Shown: piece after piece, positions 45,384 through 55,972 of the stretch
How the letters are laid out: each line of letters starts with the position of its first letter
Numbering within the stretch: position 1 is the first letter of the stretch
NCBI GenBank assembly: GCA_001487125.1
Contig: LN913008.1
Span: 1-57,051, forward strand
DNA from: Gabonibacter massiliensis
Lineage (GTDB): Bacteria > Bacteroidota > Bacteroidia > Bacteroidales > Marinifilaceae
Direction of reading: 5' to 3'
Length of the DNA stretch: 57,051 nucleotides
Position numbers and translations under genes: made by a program
The notes under the pieces: model-generated
Databases searched by the model: none
Seen by the model: only the letters and a program-made list of their open reading frames with translations
Told to the model about the DNA's origin: nothing

Positions 45384-48047
45384 CTAATATTGCATCCGAT
45401 CCAACATCTTCTCCAACTTTATCAGCATACCCTGGTAATGGATTCTATCACTACCCGTCGAACCGGGTAGTTTAGACTTCAACAAATTAATAGATTTCTG
45501 TACCATATACACCATATAGATATCCTGTACATCTATTCTCGTCACATCAACACTGCGTTGCCAGCCATAACCAGCCCCAAAACCTACTTTTTCCATTTGA
45601 GCAGCCAGCACACCCTGCCCGTAACGGCTTTCCAGCTCTTTCAACTCCTTAAGGTAACGCTTTGTCATTCCTGACGGATCCAATCCATATAAATTTATCT
45701 CGTCAACGGAAGGCGCAAAACTGTATCCGGATGACGGAGACGGTGCCGTATGATCGGCAAAACCCGCGATAATGCCGTTTTGCATCCACCATAAAGTCGT
45801 CATTTTCTTAAAGAAAGACTTTTGAATCAACTGGTCAGTATGCGTAAGACGCCGTCCCTCCATCGTGGGTTTCCAGATTTCATTAAAGACATCTTCCGAA
45901 AATTCTTTTTCCGTGTATGTATTCGGGAAAGTAACGGAAGATAAAGCCACCCGGGAAGCCATCCACGAACCGAAAAATTTATCTACCACATATAGCATAT
46001 TATAGGACATCGGAACATCCAAAGGGATTTTGTCCACGACCGGAGTTTTTGTCAGCCATCCGGAAGAACGTACTTGTTTGAACAACCATTTCACGGAGGC
46101 TTTCTGCGCATCCTTGGGCACAGGACGTTTATTATGTCCCGGAGTACCTTCCTTCACGGAAGACAAATAAATACCTCCAATATTCTGGACCACATTCCCC
46201 AAGTAACGAAAGTATTGCATTACAATCGCATCATACAATTTCGCTTTGTACTCTCCACTCGGATCATCCTGTACCCATTCATTCAAATGAGCCATTATAT
46301 ATTTCAAATTCTTGATCCCGTAATCTCCCGCTTTAATCGGGTCATCACCCAAATCTTCCTCCAAGGCACTCGGATCAAAACGACTGAGTATCTGCTGTTT
46401 TCCGTAACGATACATCGGATCTCCCGCCTTCGCATCCACCCAACTCTCCACGACGGCAGTTTCTTCTTTCAAAGATTTGGCTTCCGGTACAGGCTTGTAT
46501 GACCATTCGATAGCAAACTCATCGTACACCCCCAAATAAGGCGGAGACAATGTTACCCCTTTATCCCCGGGTTGAGCCACGTAATTAAAACGGGCGTAAT
46601 CCATGATAGAAGCCGTTGTCCCGTATTTCCGGGTGAAAGTGGCCGAACGCAAGGAATCCACCGGAATAGCGGCAGAAGCCGTCATATTATGCATCAACCC
46701 CAAACAATGACCCACTTCATGCGCGACAGCATACTCGATAGATTCCGCCATCACATCGTCGGCAATACGTTTCCCCCGCACCCGAGGATCGATTTGTGCT
46801 GTTTGCACGAAACGCCACTCGTTGATCAATCCCACCAGATCATTGTATATCAATACAGATGCGTTAATAATTTCTCCCGTTGTCGGATCTACCCACGAGG
46901 GTCCCATCGCATTCTCGATAGCCACAGGCACATAACGGATACAGGAATATTTCAAGTTTGCCGGATCAAAATCAGGATCATTTTTCGGGAAATCCACCAC
47001 TTGAACTACGTTTTTGAATCCGATCTTCTCGAATGCCTTGTTCCAACGTAACGCCCCTCGTCTGGTCGGCTCTTTCCATTGTTCGGGAAGAGCATCATCC
47101 AGATAAAACACGATCGGTTTCTTAGGTTCTACCAGTTCACCCCGTTTCCATGCCTCCATGTCCTTAGGCTCTATACGCCAACGGTTTGCCAGGGAGTAGT
47201 TCTGATATGCATCACCACTTTTCAAATGCTTTTTCTCGGTTAAAAAGATTCCTACCCGGGAATCCGACACGCGAGGACGCATTTTTTCTTTCGGCAAAAG
47301 CAAAAATGTTCGGGTCGCTTTCAACAAAACCTTACCACCACCAAAATCCACACCCATCATTTTTTTCATGTAATTATACATGAATGTCGTATTTACCGTT
47401 ACGTTATCCTCGAAGGCTTTAATCTCTTCCAGAGATGTATACTTCGGATCAACATTCCCGTTAACAGAGAGATAACCCATATACGAGGACAAGGGGCTTA
47501 AATAAGGAATATCTCGCGTGAATAATGGCGTCACCTCCACTACCACGGCTGAACTATCTCTATTGTAAGCCTCTACCATAAACTTTTCCAAAATTTCATC
47601 GGTATAGCCCGCCTCCTGAGATTCAGCTATCGACTTCCGGGAAACCTCATCATACGTACATCGGGTATTTATCTGTTTCAAAAATACCGTACTGTCTTTC
47701 ATCGAAAACTTAACATGTAACGGTGCAGTCGGTTTATACCCCACAACCGCCACTTCATTATTCGAGGTTGCCGCAATAGTCGAAGCCAATAACATCTCCT
47801 CGCCCAAGCGTCTTATAGGCAGCTCGAAATATAGCTTACCCCCGATCCTGTGAATCGTGATAAAATCACTTTTCGCCGTTTCACTTTTTTTCCCCTCGAA
47901 TAATTTTTCATATTTACTTTTTGGTTTCGGAGCCACGGCAGTTGTATCCGCCTTGTTTTTTTTCTTTTTCTTCCACCAAAAAGCATACGAACCCTGGGTT
48001 GGCATCACAAACAGTGACACCAACAATAAAACAATCCATTTTTTCAT
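45384..48047 (-). CDS. Zinc-dependent metalloprotease, DUF5117/DUF5118 family (locus 2, active type)
   Basis: An 887-residue exported protein with a signal peptide (MKKWIVLLLVSLFVMPTQGS) and a KKKKK stretch. The zinc site HEVGHCLGLMHN (443-454) and Met-turn SIMDY are complete. It is a paralogue of the two proteases of locus 1 (shared RWRIEPKD..AWKRGELVEP, DSLRSATFTRKYGT). Likely cleaves proteins in the periplasm or on the surface. Last gene of the operon, 38 bp after the metallohydrolase-type lipoprotein gene. Confidence 0.93.
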   Translation of the reverse strand: MKKWIVLLLVSLFVMPTQGSYAFWWKKKKKNKADTTAVAPKPKSKYEKLFEGKKSETAKSDFITIHRIGGKLYFELPIRRLGEEMLLASTIAATSNNEVAVVGYKPTAPLHVKFSMKDSTVFLKQINTRCTYDEVSRKSIAESQEAGYTDEILEKFMVEAYNRDSSAVVVEVTPLFTRDIPYLSPLSSYMGYLSVNGNVDPKYTSLEEIKAFEDNVTVNTTFMYNYMKKMMGVDFGGGKVLLKATRTFLLLPKEKMRPRVSDSRVGIFLTEKKHLKSGDAYQNYSLANRWRIEPKDMEAWKRGELVEPKKPIVFYLDDALPEQWKEPTRRGALRWNKAFEKIGFKNVVQVVDFPKNDPDFDPANLKYSCIRYVPVAIENAMGPSWVDPTTGEIINASVLIYNDLVGLINEWRFVQTAQIDPRVRGKRIADDVMAESIEYAVAHEVGHCLGLMHNMTASAAIPVDSLRSATFTRKYGTTASIMDYARFNYVAQPGDKGVTLSPPYLGVYDEFAIEWSYKPVPEAKSLKEETAVVESWVDAKAGDPMYRYGKQQILSRFDPSALEEDLGDDPIKAGDYGIKNLKYIMAHLNEWVQDDPSGEYKAKLYDAIVMQYFRYLGNVVQNIGGIYLSSVKEGTPGHNKRPVPKDAQKASVKWLFKQVRSSGWLTKTPVVDKIPLDVPMSYNMLYVVDKFFGSWMASRVALSSVTFPNTYTEKEFSEDVFNEIWKPTMEGRRLTHTDQLIQKSFFKKMTTLWWMQNGIIAGFADHTAPSPSSGYSFAPSVDEINLYGLDPSGMTKRYLKELKELESRYGQGVLAAQMEKVGFGAGYGWQRSVDVTRIDVQDIYMVYMVQKSINLLKSKLPGSTGSDRIHYQGMLIKLEKMLDRMQY

Positions 48048-48085
48048 TTTACATACAATTAAATAAGTTAATCAATACACCACTT

Positions 48086-48991
48086 TCATTGTTTATTTTG
48101 AATATCTACCAAAATGCGTTTTATGATAGCATACTTTGCCATGATTAAATCATATTCTCCGTACATTTCCGTAAATACCTCTTCGGGATAAGCATATATA
48201 TATTCCACATAGTCTGAGATATCCTCCATTTCAGTCGGGGTTGTATAATAATCCGATAACTCCCTTAAAAAACCGTACTCGTTCATATCAATATTCCAGC
48301 TTGGAGGATTTGAATCATAACTTAACTTGACATTGTAAAAATTTTTACCGGCATACGTATTCGTGTGCGAATAAAATTCGGTCAACTGCTTCGAACAGGT
48401 TCGATACACGTAAGGTCCATAATCCGATGCAATAATTTCCGCTGCCAACTCCTGCAACTTCACCTCGTCCATTTCCGGAATCTCAGACATTTTACCACAA
48501 ACAGTCGTCATCATCCCCTTGTATATACCCCGGGATTCCCACTCGTTATAATATTCATTTACTAAATAAGCCACGGAATCTACCAAAAAATAGCTTTTAG
48601 GCAATGCTCCTGCCGGCATATATTTTAACACTCGTTCTTTCAAAAAACGAATAGCTTGTAAAATCAAATCATCATCTTGACTGATAACAAAGTGATAATT
48701 AATACCCATCCTGTCTATCGAATAATGCGGAACTAAAATCTGGTAATGTATCACGGGATCTCCGTTCTGATCCATTCCCCGCACGCTTCTTCCGATCGTA
48801 TCGTTATAAAATACAGCGATTTTCTTGTTTACGTATATATCGTATACCAGACTTTTTAAAGGATCCGTCGGATCGTTTTCTATTACAAACCAATCCTTGT
48901 CAAAACCACTGGGCTCCAAATTTTCGTTGTCCGAACATGCCAAACACATGTACAGAAACAACATACTGTATACAAAAACTAACTTTCTCAT
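48086..48991 (-). CDS. Substrate-import-associated metallohydrolase-family lipoprotein, HExxH not visible
   Basis: A 301-residue lipoprotein (lipobox CLAC at the leader end) of the Peptidase_Mx1-like class that accompanies SusCD loci. The C-terminal part (GFLRELSDYYTTPTEMEDIS, YAYPEEVFTEMYGEY) matches the pattern of that family. Active members carry an HExxH motif in the centre; here the equivalent stretch reads YRTCSKQLTEFYSHTN, with no HExxH anywhere in the protein, so it is probably inactive. Follows SusD by 12 bp. Family call is by pattern recognition, moderately sure. Confidence 0.65.
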   Translation of the reverse strand: MRKLVFVYSMLFLYMCLACSDNENLEPSGFDKDWFVIENDPTDPLKSLVYDIYVNKKIAVFYNDTIGRSVRGMDQNGDPVIHYQILVPHYSIDRMGINYHFVISQDDDLILQAIRFLKERVLKYMPAGALPKSYFLVDSVAYLVNEYYNEWESRGIYKGMMTTVCGKMSEIPEMDEVKLQELAAEIIASDYGPYVYRTCSKQLTEFYSHTNTYAGKNFYNVKLSYDSNPPSWNIDMNEYGFLRELSDYYTTPTEMEDISDYVEYIYAYPEEVFTEMYGEYDLIMAKYAIIKRILVDIQNKQ

Positions 48992-49003
48992 TTCCTTTCG
49001 TTT

Positions 49004-50521
49004 TTAGTGTGTCATCCCTATATTCTTCCGATTATTGCCTTTCAACATTCCTTGATTAAACCGAATCGCGTAATCGGGTATCGGCAACACGTAATTATCA
49101 CTATCTTCCGAGTAAGCCGGTAATACATATTCCCCCAAACGGGCAGGTCTACCCACTGCCTTATCCCAAACGGTATAGGAATGAACGATAGGTTTGTTTT
49201 CAGGATATTTTGAACAAACCGCGTAGCGCCGGATATCGAACCACCGATGCCCCTCGAAGCAGAATTCCAGTCTGCGTTCCTTCCGAATCAGTTCAATCAA
49301 ATCTTTTCCCGTCTTATCGATAGCCCCCACGTTCCCTTCTTTAAACCGGGTCTTTCTGAAATCTTGTATTATCTTTATCGCTTCTCCTTCCTCTCCCAAC
49401 ATAACCAAAGCCTCTGCCCGGTTTAAATACACCTCGGCATAACGGATCAAAAAACGATCGGAAACGATTCTGGTGTCATTTTTTAATAATTTCGACGCCA
49501 GCGTTACAGACGGATAATCCGGTGGACACGAGAAAAAGGCATCCTTTCTCAAATCTCCCGGCTCATACAAACTCAGTAAATCCGCATTCACGGCATACGA
49601 GAAACCGATAGGAAATACCCATCCCGGCATTACAGGAAAATAGGAATCGACCCTCATGATAAACGAATAAACCGGATTTCCTCCCATCGAGAATACCGTT
49701 TCTTGAGAGTCCGCATTCGTAAAACTCGTCTTTAAATCCTCCAAATTCAAATTTTTCAGTTGATAACCTGCCGACACATCTTTAAGCACATTAAATGCTA
49801 ACTGCCATTCGTTCATATATAAATACACGCGACTCAATAAGATTCGTGCGGCCGTTTCGTTCGCCCGATAAACAGATGCTTCCCGGACTGTCTTCAAATG
49901 ATCTACAGCTATGGTCAAATCTTTCACGATTTGCTCATACACCTGTTGCACGGTAGCACGAGAAAAATAGCGGTCCTCGATGTAATTCGTTAACTTCATC
50001 GGTACCCCGGGCTCATCAATGGCCGTGGTCTTCGCGTAAGGTTTTGCATACAGGTTTACTAACCAAAAATACCAGCACGCCCGCAAGTAATGCGCCTCTC
50101 CTTGTACTTTTGCATAACCTTCTTCACCTCTGAAATGTTCCGTTTCCTCAATAATCGTGTTCAAAGCACCCAGTTTTTTGTACACCCCCTTCCACACTTC
50201 ATCATCAATCGGCTTTCCGTAAGATTCGAAAGGTTGCTCCTTATAACAATAAAATCCATTATCCATTCTATTATCATCCGAATAAAGGTAATCCACGACA
50301 GACTCCGTCACATCGTCATCCATTAAATGGATAGCATAGAAATCAACATCTCTTCCCACTACTCGATCCGAAGCCGCGTACCCCTCTCCCACCAACAATT
50401 CGCTTAAATCAGTCATACTTGAAGCATACACCAAATCCTGGGAATATTCTTGAAGAAAATCTCCGCAAGAGGTAAACACCAATCCGATGCCCGCTAATAT
50501 TGAAACATAACTCTTTTTCAT
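49004..50521 (-). CDS. RagB/SusD family nutrient-uptake lipoprotein (locus 2)
   Basis: A 505-residue lipoprotein with lipobox TSCGDFLQEYSQDL, then the SusD helical core (AHYLRACWYFWLVNLYAKPY, VQQVYEQIVKDLTIAVDHL) and the C-terminal part (IRYAEVYLNRAEALVMLGEE, ERRLEFCFEGHRWFDIRRYA) that is diagnostic of RagB/SusD proteins. It forms the surface lid over the SusC barrel encoded 11 bp upstream. The ligand is unknown. Confidence 0.95.
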   Translation of the reverse strand: MKKSYVSILAGIGLVFTSCGDFLQEYSQDLVYASSMTDLSELLVGEGYAASDRVVGRDVDFYAIHLMDDDVTESVVDYLYSDDNRMDNGFYCYKEQPFESYGKPIDDEVWKGVYKKLGALNTIIEETEHFRGEEGYAKVQGEAHYLRACWYFWLVNLYAKPYAKTTAIDEPGVPMKLTNYIEDRYFSRATVQQVYEQIVKDLTIAVDHLKTVREASVYRANETAARILLSRVYLYMNEWQLAFNVLKDVSAGYQLKNLNLEDLKTSFTNADSQETVFSMGGNPVYSFIMRVDSYFPVMPGWVFPIGFSYAVNADLLSLYEPGDLRKDAFFSCPPDYPSVTLASKLLKNDTRIVSDRFLIRYAEVYLNRAEALVMLGEEGEAIKIIQDFRKTRFKEGNVGAIDKTGKDLIELIRKERRLEFCFEGHRWFDIRRYAVCSKYPENKPIVHSYTVWDKAVGRPARLGEYVLPAYSEDSDNYVLPIPDYAIRFNQGMLKGNNRKNIGMTH

Positions 50522-50532
50522 AACTCTCTTTT

Positions 50533-53500
50533 TTAAAATGAAATGTTTAAATTCAACGAATACGTCGGACGCAATGACAGACTTGTTCCCGCCGAACTTC
50601 CCGATTGCGAAGCCGGGTCTTGTCCTTTCAACTTCTTATCGCATATCGTGAAAAGATTGGTGGCGTAAAAACCGACATAACATGATTTCAGATATAATTT
50701 ACCACACAAGCTTTCCGGCAAACTGTATCGGAAAGACAGGGATTGTAATCTCAAATAATCACTCTTGGCTACCCGTAGGTCGGAATTATCATACATTTGC
50801 CAGATATTATCGGAAAACTTATTAGCATAGCCTCCTCCAACCCACCAGGGAGACATCGTTTCTGAAAACAAGGCATTAGGAACAATTCCGGGAATATCCG
50901 TACGTCTCTCGTCTCCGGGTGTCTTCCAACGATTAACAAACTCTTTACGCATATTCTGTAACGGCTTCGGGGCGATCGTCCCGTTCGGTCTGGTCACATC
51001 AGGATATAGGCTCAGTAACCTCACTTTACCTCCCAAACTATATGTCAAGTTAAATGACAACACGAATCGCTTGAATGAAAAAGTATTCACCAATCCACCT
51101 TGCAGTACCGGAACCCGGGTTCCCGATTTCTTCATCACGGACATATAAGCCTCTTCTTTGGTCATCTCCTTCATTCGCTCTCGATTGGAGATCGGGTCGC
51201 CTTTTTCGTCTTTCATAATCTCCCCGTTCACGGTGTAAAATTCCTCGGCACCGTAAAACATGGGTAATCCGTTTTCCCCGTTTAGTCCGGCAAACTTATA
51301 AGAATAGAATGTCCCTAACGGTTCTCCCGGCATCTCCACGCTTCCGGCTAAATAATTTTTATAAGTTATAGCGTCTTCATCTCTAAACGTATTCTCTTTC
51401 CGCTCAAACGCCTTATTCAGTAATTTATTGAATACCTGTCCCAATTGCGGGTCGAAATTCCAACGGAATCCCTCGGGATTGCCCGCGCTGACCGTGTTGA
51501 TAGGAATAATATTCAACGCGACCTCGATACCTTGATTTTCCAATGTTCCCCGATTCACGTAATATGTCTCCACTCCGTTAATTTCCGATACGCTTTTATT
51601 CATAAACGCATCCTTGGTCTTCTTATAAAAATAGGAGAAGGTTCCGTTTATCCGGTTGTTCAGGAAACCGAACTCCAAGGTGAAATTCATGGATGTCGTT
51701 TTCTCCCATTTCAAATGCGGATTCGGGAATTTATAGATGGTAGATCCATATTCTTCCAGTGTCGGAGACATTTTATCCCTTTTGATAATCAAACGCGGAG
51801 ACTCCTGCGCCAGCATATTCCCCTGAAAACCGAAAGAAGCCCGTAAAGACAGATTCGTCACCCAATTCGCCCGTTTCAAAATATCCTCTTTTACGTTCCA
51901 ACGTCCCGATAACGACCAAATGGGCAAGAGTTTTTCATTGCTCGCAGCACCAAAACTATTCGAACCGTCTATACGCCCGTTGATATTAAACATGTAATAA
52001 TCCTTGTAATTATAAGACAAGGTCATGTAAGCGGAAGCCATCCGGTTTAATTCATCTTTTATAATTCCCCAACATTCCGGAGAAGTAGAAAGCATATATG
52101 CAAATTCACTGTATTGAGACAGGTCTACCAATATCATCTGCTTCCCTCTTTCCGGTACATACCCGTAATGAGTCTGCTTTTTTCCCGCGTAACGACTGGA
52201 GGAAATTTCACCGCCGACCACGGCGACAACCTGGTGTATATCCTCTTTATCCAGAAATTTCACGAAATCCAATTGCCCCCGTACTACATAACTGTTATTT
52301 CTTTGGTTATCCTCTTTCAGTATTCCCCCGAAAGGCAATAATGTTTTATCCGGTTTAATCACTCCATTTCGTTCTTTCCTCAAAATCTTCGCGGCAAAAG
52401 TATTTTCACCATGATACTCGTCCTGATAGGTATTAGACGTCGTGTAAGACAATGTCAACCCGAATTTCAGCGGATCGATAATCTTGTAATCCGCCCCCAC
52501 CGTCAAGCTTAACTGGTTAGAATTAATATCAAATAAACTGTTATTTACATCCTCGATAATATTGAACGGATAAAAATCATAGGTTTGATCCGCATCATTT
52601 TCCGAGCGAAGGTAATGCCATAAACTGCCATCTTCGTTACGTGCCGGCACGGCACGATTCGTGTTGTACGCGTACCCGATAACATTTACATCGGAAGGAG
52701 TATATTTTTTTTCACTCACGTTTGCCTGCATCCCGAACCGAACGGAGAATCGGTTATAATTCGCGGACAGGTTGATATTCGCCGTGTATTGCTTGTTACT
52801 CTCTCCCTTGGCACTTCCTTTGGCATCATTATAACCGATTGAAGCATAATACTTCATCACGGAGGAACCACCCGATATATTCAGATTATGTTTATGCGTG
52901 AAAGCATCGCGGGTCAAAATATCGAACCAATCGGTATTCATCGTTTCCAGCTTAGCCACTTTCTCAGCCATTTCCGCGTAAGTGATGTTTTGGTTCCAAA
53001 AATCCCGCATGACAGCTTCATACCCTACCCAAGAGTCAATAGAAGGATAAACGATACTATTCTCCACCAGCTCGCGGGATAAAGCCACACGTTCTTTAGA
53101 ATTCATCATATTCACACTCCGGTCAGAATAACGAGGACGTTGGGTAAAATTCATCGACAAAGAATACGAAATCGTCGGGGGGCCCGCTTTTCCTTTCTTT
53201 GTCGTGATTACGATCACCCCATTTGCCGCCCGAGCGCCATAAATAGCTGTTGCCGAAGCATCTTTTAACACGTCGATCTGCTCGATATCATTCGGGTTCA
53301 ATCCGGATATCGCGTTGCCTAACAAATTCACGAAATCGAAATCATTGATCCTCGACGGGTCCACATTCACCGGGTCATGCTGGATAATCCCGTCAACCAC
53401 CCACACGGGTTCCTGATTACCTATAATCGTCGATGTTCCCCGGATTCTCAATCTTGGCGTAGCCCCCAACTGTCCCGAATTCTGCATAAAAATCATACCC

Positions 53501-54264
53501 GGCACATGTCCTTCCAGCATTTGATCGATGGAATGATAAGCGGGATTCAGAATATCGGCAGCTTTGATCGTCGTGATCGCACTCGTGGATTTTCGGGGAT
53601 CGATACGTTGATAACCCGTGTTTACCACCACTTCGTCCAATTGCGCCAAAGATTCTTTCATCACCACGTTAATCGTATCCTTTCCCCGGTACTCGATCTC
53701 CCGGGTTTCCATTCCGATGAACGAAAACACCAGTACCGCTTTTTTCGTCTCGGGAAAAGCGATCGAATACTTCCCGTCTTTATCGGAGGCCGTTCCTATG
53801 CTTGTGCCTTTTAATCGGATTGTTACCCCGGGCAACGGATAATCCCCCTCATCCGTTATCTTTCCCCTCACGCGAATTTCTTTCTTCTGCTGAGTTTGTT
53901 TTTGTTGTACTTTCAGCACGATAAACTCGTCGATAAACTCATACCCGAGTCCGGTCCCCGCCAACGCCTTATTCAACACTTTCTGCACCTCCATATCATG
54001 GAATTTGGCCTCGACTTTACGGTTTTTATTCAACTCGCTATTGCTGTACATCACCGTCAAGCCGGTTTGCCGTTTGATTTGGTCAAATAATTCGGCATAC
54101 GTCATGGTATCCTGCTCTATCGTGATCTTAGACTGCGCCCCGACGTCGGCTAAAACCACGTGAACGAAAACAACCGATAGAATTACACTCAGTTTCATAA
54201 TCTGAAAAATTTTTCGGAACTTACTTTTATTCCAAAGCAGTTCACCTACTCCATTTTTTTTCAT
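50533..54264 (-). CDS. SusC/RagA family TonB-linked outer-membrane protein with STN domain (locus 2)
   Basis: A 1,243-residue TonB-dependent transporter. It has a signal peptide (from MKLSVILSVVFVHVVLADVG, reached from the upstream ATG by a basic lead), an STN domain (ITIEQDTMTYAELFDQIKRQ), a carboxypeptidase-regulatory-like domain (VRGKITDEGDYPLPGVTIRL), the plug (LDEVVVNTGYQRIDPRKSTS, DVLKDASATAIYGARAANGV) and the barrel, ending LNLNISF. The STN domain should signal through FecR (54388-55560). Only 11 bp separate it from susD. The Met at residue 23 is an alternative start. Confidence 0.95.
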   Translation of the reverse strand: MKKNGVGELLWNKSKFRKIFQIMKLSVILSVVFVHVVLADVGAQSKITIEQDTMTYAELFDQIKRQTGLTVMYSNSELNKNRKVEAKFHDMEVQKVLNKALAGTGLGYEFIDEFIVLKVQQKQTQQKKEIRVRGKITDEGDYPLPGVTIRLKGTSIGTASDKDGKYSIAFPETKKAVLVFSFIGMETREIEYRGKDTINVVMKESLAQLDEVVVNTGYQRIDPRKSTSAITTIKAADILNPAYHSIDQMLEGHVPGMIFMQNSGQLGATPRLRIRGTSTIIGNQEPVWVVDGIIQHDPVNVDPSRINDFDFVNLLGNAISGLNPNDIEQIDVLKDASATAIYGARAANGVIVITTKKGKAGPPTISYSLSMNFTQRPRYSDRSVNMMNSKERVALSRELVENSIVYPSIDSWVGYEAVMRDFWNQNITYAEMAEKVAKLETMNTDWFDILTRDAFTHKHNLNISGGSSVMKYYASIGYNDAKGSAKGESNKQYTANINLSANYNRFSVRFGMQANVSEKKYTPSDVNVIGYAYNTNRAVPARNEDGSLWHYLRSENDADQTYDFYPFNIIEDVNNSLFDINSNQLSLTVGADYKIIDPLKFGLTLSYTTSNTYQDEYHGENTFAAKILRKERNGVIKPDKTLLPFGGILKEDNQRNNSYVVRGQLDFVKFLDKEDIHQVVAVVGGEISSSRYAGKKQTHYGYVPERGKQMILVDLSQYSEFAYMLSTSPECWGIIKDELNRMASAYMTLSYNYKDYYMFNINGRIDGSNSFGAASNEKLLPIWSLSGRWNVKEDILKRANWVTNLSLRASFGFQGNMLAQESPRLIIKRDKMSPTLEEYGSTIYKFPNPHLKWEKTTSMNFTLEFGFLNNRINGTFSYFYKKTKDAFMNKSVSEINGVETYYVNRGTLENQGIEVALNIIPINTVSAGNPEGFRWNFDPQLGQVFNKLLNKAFERKENTFRDEDAITYKNYLAGSVEMPGEPLGTFYSYKFAGLNGENGLPMFYGAEEFYTVNGEIMKDEKGDPISNRERMKEMTKEEAYMSVMKKSGTRVPVLQGGLVNTFSFKRFVLSFNLTYSLGGKVRLLSLYPDVTRPNGTIAPKPLQNMRKEFVNRWKTPGDERRTDIPGIVPNALFSETMSPWWVGGGYANKFSDNIWQMYDNSDLRVAKSDYLRLQSLSFRYSLPESLCGKLYLKSCYVGFYATNLFTICDKKLKGQDPASQSGSSAGTSLSLRPTYSLNLNISF

Positions 54265-54308
54265 ACATTTGTCAATTAGTTAATAATATACTTTATAGTT
54301 ATTATTCC

Positions 54309-54338
54309 TCCCGGATAATGCATCACCATTATCCGGGA
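54309..54338. other. 12-bp hairpin between fecR and susC (locus 2)
   Basis: TCCCGGATAATG (54309-54320) pairs with CATTATCCGGGA (54327-54338) over a CATCAC loop. No T run follows on the minus strand. Locus 1 has a similar hairpin at the same position, with unrelated stem sequence. Confidence 0.6.
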
Positions 54339-54387
54339 TTTCATATCCCGGAATATCCGCCTCGTCGTCACACGAGACGCAAACCCA

Positions 54388-55560
54388 TCACTTGGTATAC
54401 ACTACAATATAATCCCCGCTTTCCTTAAAACCCACGGCTGTTGTTTTAGAAATAATGTCCAACACGTAATCCAACGGTCTGTATTTCGTCACGGCTCCGG
54501 AGAATCGCAATGCTTTACTTGCCTCATCGCCGAAAACGAATTTCACCCCGTACCAACGTTCCAATTTTATCACCAACTCGGAAAGTGTAACATCCTCAAA
54601 ATTAAAGCGCCCGGAAGTCCAAGCAATAATCGCCTCAACGTCCCCCTTCCGCACGGTCGCATTTCCGTTTCCCCGGTTCAATGTTGCAACCTCACCCGGT
54701 TTCAGTACAAACACTTCCTCCCGCGTATCGAAACATACTTTCCCCCGTAACAAAGCGATCTCCACACGGGCATCCTCCTGATAAGACATCACGTTAAAAG
54801 CCGTTCCCAATACCCGCACGCGAATTTCTCCCGTTTCCACGTAAAACGGTTTTTCCTGATCCGACACGACTTCAAAATAAGCCTCTCCTTTTAAATTCAC
54901 CTCTCGACGATCTCCCCGAAAACGAGTCGGAAATACTAATTCCGATCCGGAATTCATCCACACTTTTGTCCCGTCACTCAGCACGACATAATACTCCCCC
55001 CGCTCCGGAACCACGATCCTGTTACTGTCTGTTTCACCCTCCATGCCAATACCGGAATCCTCAAATCGAACACCTCCGGCTGAATCCTGTACTACATCCA
55101 CTCCGCTGATATTTACAACCTGATGTATGTTCCCGCCTTTCAATTCGATTCGCTCCCCGGATTGCAGTATAAGCAAAGCCTTTGGCGAACCGGATTCGAC
55201 GGTCATCATATGTTTTACCGGAACTGCTTCCTCGGAAAAATTTACCCGCTCCCATACAAACACAATTCCTACCAAAAGAACGGCCACCGCCGCTCCCTTT
55301 ACGCTCCACAAGTAGAAACGTTTCCCGTGTATCTCTAACATCTGAACTATTTTTCCCCATACATTCTCCTGCATACGGTCCAGTTTACTCCATTTCCCGG
55401 CTGCAGACACACGTAACCAAACCCGAAGCATCCGTTCGAACTCCTTCTGATTTTCCGGTGAAGCCTCAACCCATGCCGTTAACTTTACCCGATCCTCTTC
55501 AGATAGAACGCCTTGACAATATTGACTCACCCACTCATCTATATTATTCCATGATTCCAT
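54388..55560 (-). CDS. FecR family anti-sigma factor (locus 2)
   Basis: A 390-residue inner-membrane protein: an anti-sigma N-terminal part (residues 1-80, NNIDEWVSQYCQGVLSEEDR), one membrane span (AVAVLLVGIVFVWERV), the FecR domain (VPERGEYYVVLSDGTKVWMN, RVLGTAFNVMSYQEDARVEI) and a C-terminal DUF4974 domain (RFNFEDVTLSELVIKLERWY). It would sequester the sigma factor encoded divergently at 56235. The order fecR then susC is kept, with a 123-bp gap holding a hairpin. Confidence 0.93.
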   Translation of the reverse strand: MESWNNIDEWVSQYCQGVLSEEDRVKLTAWVEASPENQKEFERMLRVWLRVSAAGKWSKLDRMQENVWGKIVQMLEIHGKRFYLWSVKGAAVAVLLVGIVFVWERVNFSEEAVPVKHMMTVESGSPKALLILQSGERIELKGGNIHQVVNISGVDVVQDSAGGVRFEDSGIGMEGETDSNRIVVPERGEYYVVLSDGTKVWMNSGSELVFPTRFRGDRREVNLKGEAYFEVVSDQEKPFYVETGEIRVRVLGTAFNVMSYQEDARVEIALLRGKVCFDTREEVFVLKPGEVATLNRGNGNATVRKGDVEAIIAWTSGRFNFEDVTLSELVIKLERWYGVKFVFGDEASKALRFSGAVTKYRPLDYVLDIISKTTAVGFKESGDYIVVYTK

Positions 55561-55887
55561 GCTTCATCTTCTTTCCCGTATAGACAATAAAAAATAAAAT
55601 CGGGTGAATCAAAATGAAATTTTTTACTAAAAAGATCAGATATATTTTAGATTGCAGATAAGGTCGATTCTCGTCTGAATTCCGTTACAGCCCTCTTTTC
55701 ATTACAAAATAACTATGAATCAATAAATTTACCGATCAAAAAAATCTACCGGTCTCCCTATCACAGAATCCTTTAATCCCCTAATACCTATATCTTTTAG
55801 TCACGGAATTATTTTAATCGTCAGATACCCATTTTGCAACACCTATCTATTTTGGATTATATGAAATAAATAACAATTGATTTTTTA

Positions 55888-55895
55888 TATCTTTG
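55888..55895 (+). promoter_or_regulatory. -7 box upstream of a hairpin-rich leader
   Basis: TATCTTTG matches TANNTTTG; no clear -33 at the right distance. A start near 55902 would give a transcript through the two hairpins downstream. Confidence 0.4.
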
Positions 55896-55972
55896 TCACA
55901 CAAATTAGGAGGAGATAAAATCAGTAACGAAACCGATTTGAATGAAAAAAGCATTACAAAGAATTTGTTTTT

